Shown: one piece after another, positions 21,734 to 35,504 of the stretch | Numbering within the stretch: position 1 is the first letter of the stretch | Layout: each line of letters opens with the position of its first letter | Position numbers and translations under genes: made by a program | Notes under the pieces: generated by a model | What the model saw: only the letters and a program-made list of their open reading frames with translations | Databases searched by the model: none | Told to the model about the DNA's origin: nothing | Assembly (NCBI RefSeq): GCF_963576675.1 | Contig: NC_088916.1 | Location: forward strand, 18,390,501-18,454,500 | Source of the DNA: Euphorbia lathyris | Lineage: Eukaryota > Streptophyta > Magnoliopsida > Malpighiales > Euphorbiaceae | DNA: 64,000 bases | Direction: 5' to 3'

Positions 21734-23458
21734 TATTTCTTTTTATGTAACTTGGTGATTTTTATCTACGTGGAAAAATTACATTAGAGTTAGAATAAAG
21801 GGCTTAAGCCAAAGATCAAATTAATAATCCATTTTAATTTGTTATTGGTGATATTTATTTGGCTGTCTTGACCAAGATCCACAATCCATCAATAATAGAC
21901 CGAGCTAGGGCTCCGCCGTCGACCATTGATGATTTGGTAGGATAAACTATCCAATCCTCCGCAAGGACTCTTGGTTTGATGGGCTTTGTGACACTTAGCC
22001 TATCTGTGCTTAGGGCCCGCTCTGAGCTAATGCTACCCACATTGAGTCCAACCACCATACACGTGTTAGCCATACCGAAGTATCCTAACCCTCGACGGCC
22101 CACTAATTACTACAGCATACCTGCTAGGGCACGTCATACACTGTAGCACTACCTGGGAGGAAGAGGTGTGAATCTGGAAAGCACTTTTAAGCGACTCAAT
22201 ATTTCATTATTCGGATTAAGTGATACGGCTTTAACATATAATTATCGCGGGTTGATGATCTGGTGATCGTTGCTACTTATATTTCATGTTATACTAAGCA
22301 ATTGTATAATCAAAATAAACATAGAGACTTTATGGGACTTATAATACATCCTAGTGAAACTAGATATACTATCTAATCTTCACGGGCTTGCTTTAAGTCT
22401 CCTTGGACTCCCACCATGGGCTTGGACCATCTGGGCTTCTTCACGACCAATTACAATTTTATGAATAGAACCTATTCTAAAATTACATTAATGAAAGAAT
22501 GGCACACAGGCCATATTTTCCAAAATAAATTAAATTACAAACCGACTTTAATTTAGGGCCCATAGAACTCTATAACACATTGCTGCACGGTAAGACATAC
22601 AAATATAATGCATGATCATGGCATTCCAAAATTATCTAATAAAGTTAAGCCGAGTTACTTAGGGTGAAACCGCCAATTTTACCATATGTGACTAAGGCCC
22701 ATAAAGGCCCAAACGGTTAACATCCATTTGTATATAAAATTACAATTTTGCTCCCTCTGAATTTTAGGGTCGTCACATATCCAAAATTTAGCCCTCCCAA
22801 TTTAAACCGGTGTCACGGTTTATTGGGCCAATTTCACAAATTAACCATATTCAATTTTACACAAATTATCAATTCGATTAAAATTAAATATGCATGCCAA
22901 TCAAAAACGTTTTAATACCAATTAATTTTCATTCAAAACACGTTTAATAAATTAAACGGTATTAGGGCCTTGATTTTATTAAAATACCCGTGAAATTTTT
23001 AAAGATTAAAATCAGTCCCGTTAAATCCAAAATTAGACTAATTCTGAATTTTTAACGAACCCGGGACAGTGACGGGGCTGCTGTCCGCATACAGCAGCCC
23101 CGTGGCTGCTGTCTAACGGACAACATTAGTGCTGCTGTCCGCCCAACAGCAGCCGCGGGGCTGCTGTTTGCGGACAGCAGTCCCGCGACTGCTATTCCGT
23201 GTCCGAAACTATTTTTTAATCACTGTTTAATAAAATTGCTGCTGTATTTCTTTATTTAATTTTCAATTATTTCAAAATAATTTCATAACCAAATAATACA
23301 AAATACAGACCGAAATAATAAATAGAAAACTTCCTAGAACAATTTCTACACGATGAATTAATAGGAATTCTCAAAACTGATTTGGAAAAATAATAAAAAA
23401 CCAAATCTTATTAATTTTCAATCAATCAAAACGGACTAAACCATGTCTCTGATACCAC
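21734..23458 (-). other. Leader of Copia B' with CAGCAG palindromes
   Basis: Untranslated region between the LTR and gag-pol. Holds a primer-binding site (complement TGGTATCAGAG) right next to the LTR at 23447-23458, and a GC-rich hairpin block of CAGCAG/CTGCTG units near 23065-23205. It also has an 82-codon ORF (22103-21855) that is kept, with seven substitutions, in element B. Confidence 0.7.
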
Positions 23459-25145
23459 TGTTAGGGATTATTGCCAGTTAATCAACTGTAGCGCAATGGA
23501 ATTGCGGTTTAAAATTTATTTCTAATCCCTTCAATTTGATCTTTGTCCGTTAACCATTGATTGAATGAAACCTTTTGATCCGTTTAGGGATATAAACATA
23601 CCCGGACTGTCTCTTCTAGAGACGGCTGAAGAATCCACAAGGTAGTAAGATCTCCGTAGTCAGGTGCACGAATATCTATTGAGTCAGAACCGGTGCTAGC
23701 CGAAGAACGAAGAAGAACTGGAGAGATTATGATATTAACCAAAAGAACCCACTTTCTCAAAACATGGTTCTGCGAATTCACTTGATGATTTCAAGTGGTG
23801 GCCGAATTTGGTGTATATGTTCATTAGGGTTTACTGTTTTAATTTATATATATAGTGTATTCCTAAACCTAATTGGTTTAGGGTTAATTGGTTAATTACA
23901 AAACTAATCCAATCCTAATCTAATTACATAAATAAATACCAATAATATTTATTCTATGCAATTAATTATGATTAGATTAAATTTAATTACCCCAATTAAA
24001 CAAACAACACTAATTAATAAATCAACGTATTAGTTTAATTACTTATTCACCGAATGCAATTTCATTAATTTACAAATTAATTAATTACATCCCGTAAACT
24101 AATTAATCAATTAAATACTCAACACTTAAGACCATTAATCAATTACCTTGATACAAAGTATCAATTAATCAATTAATTAACCACCAATTAAATACCTTGA
24201 TATTTTACTATCAATCAATTAATCAATTTCATCTCTCCAATGTACCGTTCTATAAGTTCTAACTCAGATGTTCGATGTGCACGATCCTATGGGACTGTCC
24301 TTAGCTAGCAGTGGGCTCACGGTCCACAGACAGTAAGTGGGTTCTAGCAAACCATTACTGCCCCTAACTAAGACAGAGTTTCAGCAGTCTAAAGATGCAG
24401 AGACCCTGTAGTTATCTCTTAACTTCTTTTACCATTTGATATCGATATTATAAACTAGAGGCATGGCGGCTGTCATCCTCTCTGATGTTTATGATATTTC
24501 TTGATCTTAAGTAGATTGATGAAACAGATAAGTAAACTACTTATCAGGGTGTGGCCACACACTTATCAATCTCACTTATCAAGTGGCCTGTGATATCATC
24601 TCACTATTACATGAGTGGTAATTCCATCACTTCAATATCAATACCAACGTGTTCACTTGTTCACCCAATCATACCCGTATTTAGCATCCAGTTACAGACC
24701 TGTTAGGCGTATGTCAAAGTGAACCGGATCCTATATTGATATTATAATGAAATCTGGTCTAAAGATAGTTAGAGACCTACTTAAGAAAACTAATGACACA
24801 ACCACCATGTAGTTTTCTCGGGCGGATCGATCCAGTCACATGTATACAACATGTACCCATATTCACAACTGACTTATCAAGTGCTATGGCTAGTATCAAT
24901 TACTACCATACAGTCGTCGAATATACAAGTCTGTGGTCCTAATCATTCCCATAATAGAATAGACTTGGGATATGGTTTTACGATTGTCAATCAATGGATT
25001 CTCTATTCATATTATAGCACAAGATATAAATGAACTAGATTAATGCCTTTATTAATGTAACACAAATAGTGTATCTATGCAAGAATAATCAAAAGCATAA
25101 TACAATATACATGAACCAATGCCTAAGAACTAGGGCACACCAACA
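23459..25145 (-). repeat. LTR of Copia B'
   Basis: 1687 bp. On the minus strand it starts TGTTGGTGTGCCCTAG and ends CCCTAACA, matching both LTRs of element B. TATA-like ATATATAT near 23848 on the reverse strand. Confidence 0.9.
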
Positions 25146-25310
25146 GTTTTGGCTTCGCGAAAAGATGATTTCGCGAAGTCTGCGAATAGAAATGTGCAAG
25201 GAAGATGATGATTTTGCTTCGCAAAAAGAGGATTTCGCGAAGTCTGCAAGGAGTAATATGACGATTTTACTTCGTAAAAACGGATTACACGAAGTCTGCG
25301 AAGGGAAAAA
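25146..25310. repeat. Three tandem units built on TTCGCGAA
   Basis: Units of about 52-66 bp, each with TTCGCGAA (or a decayed form) twice in inverted layout separated by about eight bases, followed by GTCTGCGAA-type sequence. Matches 39861-40023. Confidence 0.75.
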
Positions 25311-26625
25311 TCATGGAGTATCTGTTGAACACAGGAAGACGAGTACCTTATTCCTTCAAGATTAGAGTATTGAACTTCTTATTGATGGAAGGTGACTTGT
25401 ACCGCAAAAATGTAGATGGACTTTTGCTGAAATGCTTAGGATTTCCAGACAACATGGAAGTTATGAAACAAGTCCATGAAGGAGTATGTGGAGCTCATCA
25501 GGCAGGCATCAAGATGAAGTGGATCATAAAGAGACATGGATACTTCTGGCCATCTATGTTGAAGGATTGTATATCTTATGCAAAAGGATGCCGCCAATAT
25601 CAAAGATATGGGTACATTCAAAGAGTTCTTGCAGATGAGATGTACGCAGTCGTCAAGCCATGACCCTTCAGAGGATGGGCAATTGATTTGATAGGGAAAA
25701 TTTCTCCTGCATCATCAAAAGGGCACAGCTTTATGATCGTGACAACAGACTACTTCACAAAATGGGTGGAGGCCTTACCAATGAAGAAAGTGGACCAGAG
25801 AGATATTGTGAAGTTCATCAAGGAGAACATCATTCACAGGTATGGGATCCTCAGTCAATTACTACAGACCAAGGAACCATGTTCACTAGAGAAGAGATGA
25901 AGGACTTCATGGAAGATTATGGAATCAAGTTGTTGCATTCTATCCCTCATTATCCACAAGCTAATGGTCAAGCCGAGGCTTCCAACAAAGTTCTCATCAA
26001 AATCCTTGAAAAGATGATCGAAGATAATCCCAGGAAATGGCATGTCTTACTTTCAGAAACTTTATGGGCACACAGAACATCAAAAATGAGTGCCACATGC
26101 GTCAGTCCTTTCTCGTTAACATATGGACATGATGTCATGCTTCCTATGGAGGTAGTAGTGCCGTCCTTTAGAGTAGCCAGACAAAATGAACTCACTCTAG
26201 CAGAATACACAGAAGCTATAAGATGATGGAACTTGAAGAGTCTGATGAAACCAGAATGCAAGCACTTGATCGAATGATCGCCCAGAAAAAGAAAGTAACC
26301 AGAGCATACAATAAGAGAGTGAAGAAAAGGACCTTTGTAGAAGGGGACATGGTTTGGAAACTCATCTTACCAGTTGGGAGTAAAGATAGAGCATATGGAA
26401 AATGGTCTCCAAATTGGGAAAGACCATTCAAAGTCTTCCAAGTTCTAAAAGGAAACTCTTATTGGTTAGCCAACTTGCAAGGGGAGCCACATAAGAGGGT
26501 TCCTCAATGGAAACTACCTCAAGAAATTCTATCCCATCCTTTGGGAACTGAGGGAGCATCAGCCATAGGATATAAGCAATATGTATTTGATGTAACACAA
26601 AGCAATTTTAATTTGAAAATTATAA
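25311..26625 (+). pseudogene. Ty3/Gypsy integrase fragment, unit 1
   Basis: Contains the zinc-binding region (VHEGVCGAHQAGIKMKW, RHGYFWPSM), the integrase core (GHSFMIVTTDYFTKWVEALP; ITTDQGTMFT; HYPQANGQAEASNKVLI) and the C-terminal part (YNKRVKKRTFVEGDMVWK, PNWERPFKV). Stop TGA at 25661-25663 and a one-base loss near 25852 (RYGI, next residues out of frame) are shared with unit 2; a further frame change lies near 26225. No RT or gag nearby, so it is a relic. Confidence 0.85.
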
Positions 26626-27429
26626 AGTTGGCTTATAGCCGCTATTCTGTTTGCAATAAAATAATAGCAGGCCGCAAGGCCATAATTTATTCATCAAGCA
26701 ATGTCTATCAAGTCTATCTAACAAATAAAACTCTTTGAGGAGAATTTACCTTCCCATTGTTGGAATCATGTTGATTTTCTCCATTGAATTGATTGATTCG
26801 GCTTCTGCTCCTTGGCACCGGAAAACCCATCGTTAGAATAAGGATTGGTAGTGCACCGATGTCCACAACAACTTTATTGACAACTTGAATTAGTGATGCA
26901 CTCAAAAGCAACTGTTGGCACTTTGATTAAAGGAAACCGATTAATGATTGATCCGACCTTTAATCCTTCCCATCGGGAAACTTTTTGTCAGAATAGGTAA
27001 TGGTTGTGCACTTATGTTCAGAGGCCTCTACTTCTTGGCACCGACAAACCCTTTGTGAGAACAGGGACTAGTTATGGACTTATGTTCAAGAGCTCTAATC
27101 CAACATATATGCAAGCCGAATGATGGAAACTTGGTTAACAAGAGTTGGTGATGCACGTACAACTTGTTAGCACCGTGATTAAAGGAACCCGATCAATGAT
27201 TGATTCGTCCTCTAATTTCGGATACTAGCAAGCTTTCCCGTCACAATATGGACTGTACATGTAATAATATATACAGCAGCCCCAAGGACGACTTCATCAA
27301 AAATTAGCAGTCTGCAATTGAGAGGGACAAGCTTCCTGAAATGCTCAAGCCTTTTCTATCTAATCAAAGTGTAAATAATTCCTTGAAATAAATAAGACCT
27401 AAAATGCCTTGGCTCCTCCTTCATCAATT
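26626..27429. other. Non-coding interval with imperfect tandem duplication
   Basis: Two diverged copies of a block of about 230-250 bp, recognisable by CTTGGCACCG followed by AAACCC (about 26810 and 27043) and GATTAAAGGAA followed by CCGAT (about 26917 and 27178). Matches 50090-50640. No gene seen. Confidence 0.55.
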
Positions 27430-27765
27430 CTTCACAAACCTTCAAAGCATCGAAATATTTCTCCTCCATCAGACTCCTTCTCTTCCTTACATTTATCCAT
27501 TGCTGATTCTATTCTTTTCATCACATCATTCAATACCCGTCATTCCATGATAGCCTTCAACACCAAAAGGATATTTCTGAAAAAAAACATCGCTCAAAAA
27601 TCTTTCTGGCAGGTTCAAAATCTCGGTTGTAACTGAACATTTGAGGTTTTAAATAATGGCCATCATCCTCATTCGGCTACAGTTCGATCAAATGGTCTGC
27701 AACTTCAGTTGCTTCTACAAGCTTCTGGGATCTGATCCAGGTAAACAGATGATACAAAGGTTAGA
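27430..27765 (-). pseudogene. PPR-like fragment, second copy
   Basis: Complement of the same PPR-like tail as at 50803-51096. A 17-bp deletion near 27530 relative to that copy breaks the frame. It forms the boundary between units 1 and 2. Confidence 0.5.
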
Positions 27766-28120
27766 ATATTTTATATGTTAGTTTTTGTTTCTATCTGATT
27801 AACCAGTTGTTTGTTTAGTTTTGAATTCATCCTTTTTATATTTATTTATTTAGTTAGTTATTTTCAACTCCTATTCACAATTGAAACTCTTATTTACTAA
27901 ATATTTTTTGGGTCCTGGTATTATCTTTTTGTTGTTTAATAAAAATGAAAGACTAGCTCTTATTATTTCTACTCAAAATAAATTTTTTAAAATTGTAATT
28001 AGGATTAGCTTTTCTTTTACGGTTTCTAATTCATGTGTAAGATTAAGTATATTTTTCTAAAGTGGACATCAGGGGAGACTTGAAGTAAACTTAGGGGAAC
28101 CAAGAGCCAGTTAATATTTT

Positions 28121-28564
28121 TGTTGGAAAATTTATATATAAATGAAATTAGTATAAATTCCAATAGTCATCCTTGTTCATGAACAATTGTGTTCGTTCAT
28201 GATTAGTCGTGTCAGTTCATGAACAGTCTTGTTCGTTCATGAATAGTCGTGTTCATTAGAGAACAGACATGTCCATTCAAGTTCTATATATACATGATGG
28301 AACTCTCAGATTGATGTACTTTGAAATATTATTCTCTGAAACATTTCTGCTATCTGTACCTGTTGTTTTGTTCTACTCCGGTGGTAGCTATTATACACTC
28401 GGTAAGAGTTTGCTTGCGTAATCTGTTGTATCCTGGACATCTGTCTTAAGGAAACTACTAATACATGCCTCAGATTTGTCTAAACTTTTTCCTTTTTAAT
28501 TTATTATTTACTGTTCATGTTTCTTTCTGTGTTTGTTTGTTTTTGGTTTAATCATTTTCTAACA
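28121..28564 (+). repeat. Left LTR of A2
   Basis: 444 bp; TGTTGG...CTAACA; lacks about 22 bp around the GGAGACGATTG segment present in the other LTRs. Confidence 0.9.
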
Positions 28565-28974
28565 TTCTTAAGACAGAAGTTTAAATGTTTCTGATTTTTC
28601 CAAAAGACAATATAATGTTTAAAGAACATTAAGATGTATGCTTCTGTTTTTCTGTAGGTTCTTTTATTTCAAAGTTTGCTGGTTTTGTTTTTTTTAATTA
28701 AGTTCAATAAACCAAAAAAAAAACTTAAAAAAAACTTGATATAACTTTGACGAATCCCAAAAGTGCTCCGACGGTCCCTGAATAGTCCGCAAATGCTCCA
28801 CGGGCTTGGGTCTGGATCGGAAATGCTCAAATAGGCCTAAAAACACCTGAAAACACGGAAAATGCCAAAAATAACAGAAATTACTAATTCTAACTAAAAG
28901 ATAACAAAACGATAATAAAATTAAAAAGAAATAAAGCAAAAACGAGCTAAAATGATCCTAAAAACCCTATACAA

Positions 28975-30650
28975 ATGGGAGCTATCAGACCCAAACGGGC
29001 TTTAGAAACTGTTGATGATAACAGTTAGGACCTTCAACAAGAAACTGATGTTGAAATTGAGGAAGAGGCTGAGGCTAGAAGGAGTAAGAGAGCTAGGGTA
29101 GAAAAATAATTTGGTCTAGATTTTCTAACCTATATGGTAGAGGCGGAGCCTCAGACCTACAAGGCAGCTGTAAGCTCAACGGAAAGCCCTTTATGGAAAG
29201 AGGCTATAAGAAGTGAAATTGACTCCATCTTGCAAAACCATACATGGGAATTAGTATACCTCCCTCCGGGAACGAAACCACTAAGCTCTAGATGGATTTT
29301 CAAACGGAAAATGAAAGCAGATGGAATTGATAAGTATAAGGCCAGATTGGTTATAAAAGGTTATAGACAAAAAGAAGGTCTTGACTACTTTGACACGTAC
29401 TCTCCAGTGTCTAGGATAATGTCTATTAGGATGATACTTTCAATCGCCGCTTTGCGGAACCTTGAAATACATCAGATGGATGTTAAGTCATCTTTTTGAA
29501 TGGAGATCTTGATGAAGAGATCTACATGGAACAACCTGAAGGTTGTGTAGCTCCAGGTCAAGAAAGAAAAGTCTGTAAATTGGTGAAGTCTTTATATGGA
29601 TTAAAGCAAGCACCAAAACAATGGCATAAGAAGTTTGATGATGTCATGATGACAAACGGCTATCAAATAAACGAGTGTGACAAATGTATTTATGTCAAAA
29701 CTACAAATGAAGGATATATCATTTTGTGTTTTTATGTTGATGACATACTTATTGTTGGAAGTAATGACAAGATGGTGAAGAGTACCAAGGACATGTTAAA
29801 CTCACGATTTGATATGAAAGATATGGGGCTCACAGATGTGGATAAGATTCTTGGCAAGTTTAGTAAGAATGATTCTGGTATCGCCAGAACTCCAATCGAC
29901 ACTAGCCAACATTTATGCAAAAATAAAGGTGAAAGCGTTGACCAAGTAGAATACGCAAGAGTTATAGGCAGTCTAATGTATCTCATGAGCTGTACAAGGC
30001 CTGATATTGCTTTTACTGTCAGCAGTTTAAGTAGATACACGAGTAATCCAGGAGAAATCCGCTGGAAAGCCATTGTAAGAATACTTCGGTATTTAAGATA
30101 TACTCGTGATTATGCATTGCACTATACGAGAGAACCTGCTGTGTTAGAAGGATTCTCTGATGCAAGTTGGATATCTGATATAAAAGATTCCAAAGGCACG
30201 AGTGGATATGTGTTTACTCTAGCAAGAGGAGCAGTATCCTGGAAATCCTCAAGGCAAACAATTATAACAAGATCCACTATGGAGTCTGAGTTTGTAGCGT
30301 TAGATAAAGCAGGAGAAGAAGCCGAGTGGGTACGAAACTTCTTGGAGGATGTTCCTATGTGGCCCAAACCTGTGCCCACAATTTGTATACATTGTGATAA
30401 TCAAGCAACGATTAAGAGAGCACAGAATGGGATATATAACGGTAAACCTCGACACATGCGTCATCGACATAACTCCGTTAGACAACTGATCTCAACATGT
30501 GTTATTTCTGTTGATTTTATTGGATCAAAGGATAACACAGCGGATCCGCTAATCAAAGGGTTAAATAGAGATCAAGTTGAAAAATCATCGAAAGGAATGG
30601 GACTAAAGCCCATAGAGAAGAGGCATTATGTGAAGGAAAACCCTACCTAG
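28975..30650 (+). pseudogene. Copia RT-RNase H, broken copy A2
   Basis: Same domains as A1: RT with YVDD near 29737, then RNase H ([16 protein letters not shown]). Breaks: TAG in the linker near 29022, TAA at about 29107 and a frameshift near 29492 where MDVK is followed by an altered codon run. A 63-bp in-frame loss after GLTDV removes the segment starting ILGIQIK. The second half is open for 384 codons to 30650. Confidence 0.87.
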
Positions 30651-31171
30651 TTGACTGGGGATCCCAAGATCTAGGTTCAAAGGGACAACCTAATTGCATA
30701 AACCTTGCGCGTTCACTGTAGGGGGTTAAACCCTAGTCCATTCCTAGATGTAAATAGTGACACCAACGGAAAAAGTTTAAGCTATATGCTTTTAATGATA
30801 CATTGTGCGTCAGAAATTCTGAGCAAATAAAATCACTTATGTTAGAGTGAAGTGGGGTCGCTTCGATGGAGACTAGTGGGGCCTACTTATCTTAAACTCT
30901 CGCAGAACCAGGCGATGTTTATGACCATAACAAACATAACCATGAGAACCTATACCGGGTTATGTTGGTATCTGTGTGGGGTATATCATCGTTTACACAA
31001 ACGGCAGAATAGTTCAAAGCATCGCGTCTACTAGTCAGCCAGTAAAATAAATATACTTTCACAAGGGAAGGTTCAAGGCACATTAGCTACCTATCCTATG
31101 CAGATATCAGCTGTAGAAAGTTATCACCACATCCTAATCGTCTCGTTTCCAATTTCATTTATGTGGGGGAT

Positions 31172-31637
31172 TGTTGGAAAATTTATATATAAATGAAATT
31201 AGTATAAATTCCAATAGTCATCCTTGTTCATGAACAGTTGTGTTCGTTCATGATTAGTCGTGTCAGTTCATGAACAGTCTTGTTCGTTCATGAATAGTCG
31301 TGTTAATTAGAGAACAGACATGTCCATTCAAGTTTCATATATACATGATGGAACTGTCAGATTGATATACTTTGAAATATTATTCTCTGAAAAATTTCTG
31401 CTATCTGTACCTGTTGTTTTGTTCTACTCCGGTGATAGCTATTATACACTCGGTAAGAGTTCGCTTGCGTAATCTGTTGTATCCGAGGAGACGATTGTCA
31501 ATAGCGACAACATCTGTCTTAAGGAAACTGCTAATACAGGCCTCAGATTTGTCTAAACTTTTTCCTTTTTAATTTATTATTTACTGTTCATGTTTCTTTA
31601 TGTGTTTATTTGTTTTTGGTTTAATCATTTTCCAACA
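31172..31637 (+). repeat. Right LTR of A2
   Basis: 466 bp, TGTTGG...CCAACA, preceded by GTGGGGGAT. Confidence 0.9.
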
Positions 31638-34600
31638 ATTCTAACGTGTTTTTTTATGAGCCAATTGAAAAACAGGAAAAATAGAAAACGTGAAAATCAA
31701 TCCATCGTGGAAGTTAAAATGGAGCGGTTACTCAATGCGGTGGAGAACGTGGATTAGTGGAAAGAAGTAGGAAGTTACCTCCAATGTCTATAAAAGGAAG
31801 AAATCACGATGACAACAACCCGACTCAACAATCCAAGACACCCAAGCAAAACTCTAGCAAATTATCTCTAGACTTCAGCATTTAATTTTCTCAGTCATTC
31901 CCTTAGTTTCAATTTTCAAATCCAAAGTTCATTTATCTTTTCCAGCATAATTTTATTTTAATTGTTGTTTCATCATTTTCTGTAAGGTCAGGTATCGTTT
32001 TGATAATCGAATCTTTTATGAATTTTCGGTCTTTTTAATTCTTACAATCATTTGTTACGTAGAAGTTAGAAAGCGCGCTCAATTTCACTCCATAGTTCGA
32101 GAATACTATAATTCTCTGGCACGCCAGTAATTTCCCACGAAAGAGTCAAACACAACTTTAGCCAGTTTTCAATTATATTATAACATGTAATTGTAAATGA
32201 AGAGTAAAACTAATAATTTATAAAGATTTGAATTAAATTGAAATACTTGAGGAAATATGACTTAGGATGAAATAAAATACTATAAATATTTGAATTGAAA
32301 TACTTGAGGAGATATGAAAAATTTAAAAGAAGCTAACAATATATAATAGGCTTAATACACAAATAACCCCCTGAACTTGTTTAAATGTTGCAACTGCCCC
32401 CTCCAACTTTCAATTGTAATAACTTACCCCTTAAACTTGTCTAATTGTAAAACACAACCCCAAATTGGGAATTTTTTTACCCGTACTTGAAGCAACCGTA
32501 AAAACGTTTTCCCGGATTCGTATCACGCCAAAGATCTGATTATCACACTCTACGAGTGTTGCAACTTTTGTATTTCACGTGTTTCTTCAATTGCACTCCA
32601 TGTCAGCAATTTGGGGTTATGTTTTACAATTGGACAAGTTTGAGGGGTTATGTTTTACAATTGGACAAGTTTGAAGGGTAAGTTATTACAATTGAAAGTT
32701 CGGGGAGGCAGTTGCAATATTTGGACAAGTTCAAGGAGTTATTTATGTATTAGACCTATATAATATGAAAAACTTAATGAAATAAATTTTATTAATTACC
32801 CCAAATCAGTAATTGCTATGAACCTGTTAATATAAATTATGATTCCTATTAAAAAAACTTCAAATTAGTTATTGCTAAAAAAAAACCCTAAATAAGTAAT
32901 TGCTATATTTAAAAGATTTCTTACCAAATAGCAATAAAAAAAACAAAATCACAACAGCACAAGAACACAAGAATACAAGAATTCTAATAGAGTAATTCCG
33001 TTATTTAACATTCAAAATAAATAAATGAGAAAATTACATGATAATTCAAGTTTGAATATTATTTTAGAGTTATGTAAAGTGTTTTTGGTTTTTTATCAAT
33101 AAACACAAGAAATTCATACTCTTATCAAATAATCAGCTTTTTATTTTGCTTTTGTTAAAAAAAACAGTTGAGATTAAAATACAGGAAATGCATACTTTTG
33201 AGAGATCTGACAAACTAAAAATTAGTTTTACAAATTGTTGAAACTTGTATTTATTTATTAAAAAGTGATTATTGTGTAACTATCCCTAAATAAATAGGTT
33301 AAGAGATTTCTTACCAAATCGAAGAAAACCCCAGATCACACCAGCAGGACAAAAGAACACAAACAAGCACAGAAGGAGGAAGAAAAACGGAGAGAAAAGC
33401 TAGAGAAAACAACTAGGAGTCGGAGAAGGAGGAATAAAATAGAGAGAGTGAGAAAATTGCACAGCCCATAAAAGTAAAAGAAGCCTAAAAGAATGGTAAA
33501 TTTGTAAGAGCATCTTTAGTGGTAGATTGTAAAGTTTGTAACAAATTATGTGTCATGTAGGATTAGTAAGAAACTAGAATGACATACCATTAGAATGAGT
33601 TGTTACTTTAAAATTTAGTGGGGTTAAAGAAATAATATTAACAAAACCTGCTGCTGTGATTTTATTTGGTATTTCTTAAATTCTTGGACACTGGGGAGAC
33701 ATCCCACAAAACAATGTCTAGGGCAAGCCCTGCCACAGACTATGTTAATACGATGACGAACAACTATTAATTTTTTTTGGATAAAATTATGATTAGCTGT
33801 TTTGTTAATATGTAAAATTATTAATATAACATACTTTAAATTAATTAAAAAATAAATATGTAAGTATAATTTCAAAATTAATAAAGAAATCTAATAATTG
33901 TTAAAACAAGAAGCCTATAATTTGCACAATAGCACAAAATTATTGAAATTGATTGTTTCTTGATAAAATAATCACTTGAATCTTTCATAAAAATTTGAAC
34001 ATTGAGTCAATATAGTCGAACTCTCAAATTGACTAAAGAATCAGTCGAAACTTGTTTGGTAAAACTTAGCTGATTGTTAATAGCTGTTTAGGTAAATGAC
34101 AAATAAGGATATAATAAATCATTTATTTGGGGTTAAAGAGTAATAATTAAGGGTAAAAATGTCCTTAAAAAATGAAGCAATAAGCTAATTGAAAAAACTC
34201 CAAAAATGAACTTTTTCAAAATTAGTTTTTTGGACCCAATAAGCTCTTTCAAACATTTCTTTACCAAAAACCACTATTAAAGGTTTAACTAGTCAAACCA
34301 TATAAAGTGGCTCAAACCTCTAATTTTAGCCAAAAAACTCTTTAACAAAGAGGGTCCAGGTCCTGTTTGGCAATTAGCTATTAGCTGTTAGTTGATTACC
34401 TTTTTTGTTATCGATTTGACTAGTTGATTGTGTAAACTTGTTTGATAAAAGCTAACTGAATAGTTGTTTTTATATTCTTTCAAAAAAAATAAAAAAATAA
34501 ATAGCTATTTGTATAAAATGATAAATAAATACATGGTAAAATATTTATTTGAGGTTAAATGATAGCAATTAGGGGTAAAAATATCATTCAAAAGAGATGT

Positions 34601-35217
34601 AACAAAAAACTAATTGAAAAATCTTACAAAACCAACTTTTTCAAAATTAGTTTTTAAAACCTAATAATCACTTTCAAACATCTCTTCATCAAACACTATT
34701 GTTAGAAGTTTGAATAGTCAAAACCTTTAAAATAGTTAAAAAAAAAACTTTTTATCACACGGCGCCTTAATAGGATTTTAAGTGATTGGTTTGTTTTTTT
34801 CTTTTAATTTTAAACATTAATATGAATATAAACAGTTCTAAATTTTTTAGTATAATCTCTAACATTGTTGTCATTCATATAACTTTGTTCTTTTTGCTTT
34901 TTAATTAGACTAACTTAATTTAAAATTTTGAGATTTTAAATAATTGTACAGATTTTATTTGGATTGAATGCATTTCTTGAAGCCTTTATTTTAAATATTT
35001 ATGATTTGTAAAAAAAAGTACCTTACATTAATTTTGGTTACAAAAACGTAACATTTTTTTAAAAGACATTACATTTTTTTTTAAAAAGAAGATGTTATAT
35101 TTTTATTATTTTTTTGAAAAGAAGACGTTACATTATTGAATCAGCATTTTTAGCAAAATTTGAATAAATTTATATTTTGACGATACTCCCCATATTTTTA
35201 TGCCTATTTAGAATATA
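31638..35217. other. Non-coding interval with MITE and empty MULE site
   Basis: Colinear with 5286-7782 plus 15265-16430. Contains the MITE at 32347-32758 and, at 34172/34173, the uninterrupted sequence CCTTAAAAAATGAAGCAATA, which in unit 1 is split by the Mutator-like element. No gene seen. Confidence 0.6.
32347..32758. mobile_element. 412-bp foldback MITE, second copy
   Basis: Same inverted arms and TATAA flanks (32342-32346, 32759-32763) as at 5965-6376. Confidence 0.82.
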
Positions 35218-35255
35218 TTTAAATTTAAATTTAAATTTAAATTTAAATTTAAATT
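35218..35255. repeat. AAATTT microsatellite
   Basis: About six AAATTT units where unit 1 has a single one (near 16427); replication slippage after duplication. Confidence 0.85.
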
Positions 35256-35504
35256 GTAACCCAAAAAAGAATACATTTAAATTAAATGCATTAATATTTG
35301 TTATTTAGGAATATTAGTGGTTACTTAACTATAAATGCATATACATTCCTGATGATTAGTTGACTACGATTCAATTAGTGGTTACTTGACTATAAATATT
35401 CCTGATGATGAGAATTCACTACTTATTTGACGATTGAATTCATTAAGTTTTTCTCAAAATCATTTATCGATTGATTATCTTCTTCTTCTTCTTCATCGAT
35501 TGCT

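Larger units (their letters stand above)
20172..25145 (-). mobile_element. Copia element B', truncated, antisense
   Basis: Same family as element B. Reading the minus strand: LTR 25145-23459, primer-binding site, leader with palindromes, then gag-pol from 21733 to about 20172, where it stops within the integrase region. The RT, RNase H and right LTR are missing. No target duplication can be shown because one end is lost. It replaces about 970 bp that unit 2 retains, so insertion or later recombination deleted host sequence. Confidence 0.9.
961..27625. repeat. Tandem duplication unit 1
   Basis: Colinear homology by eye with 27626-50964: PPR-like fragment, element A, 412-bp MITE, serpin with LINE-containing intron, and Gypsy fragment, in the same order and orientation. 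The target-site duplications around element A are the same in both units, so these are copies of one locus and not separate insertions. Unit 1 has in addition the Mutator-like element at 7783-15264. It also has Copia B' at 20172-25145, which replaces about 970 bp present in unit 2 (38890-39859). Confidence 0.9.
28121..31637 (+). mobile_element. Copia-type element A2 (copy of A1 by tandem duplication)
   Basis: LTRs 28121-28564 (22-bp internal deletion) and 31172-31637, flanked by ATTTT on the left and ATTCT on the right (one change). Flanking DNA equals that of A1. Same reduced internal region. Confidence 0.92.
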
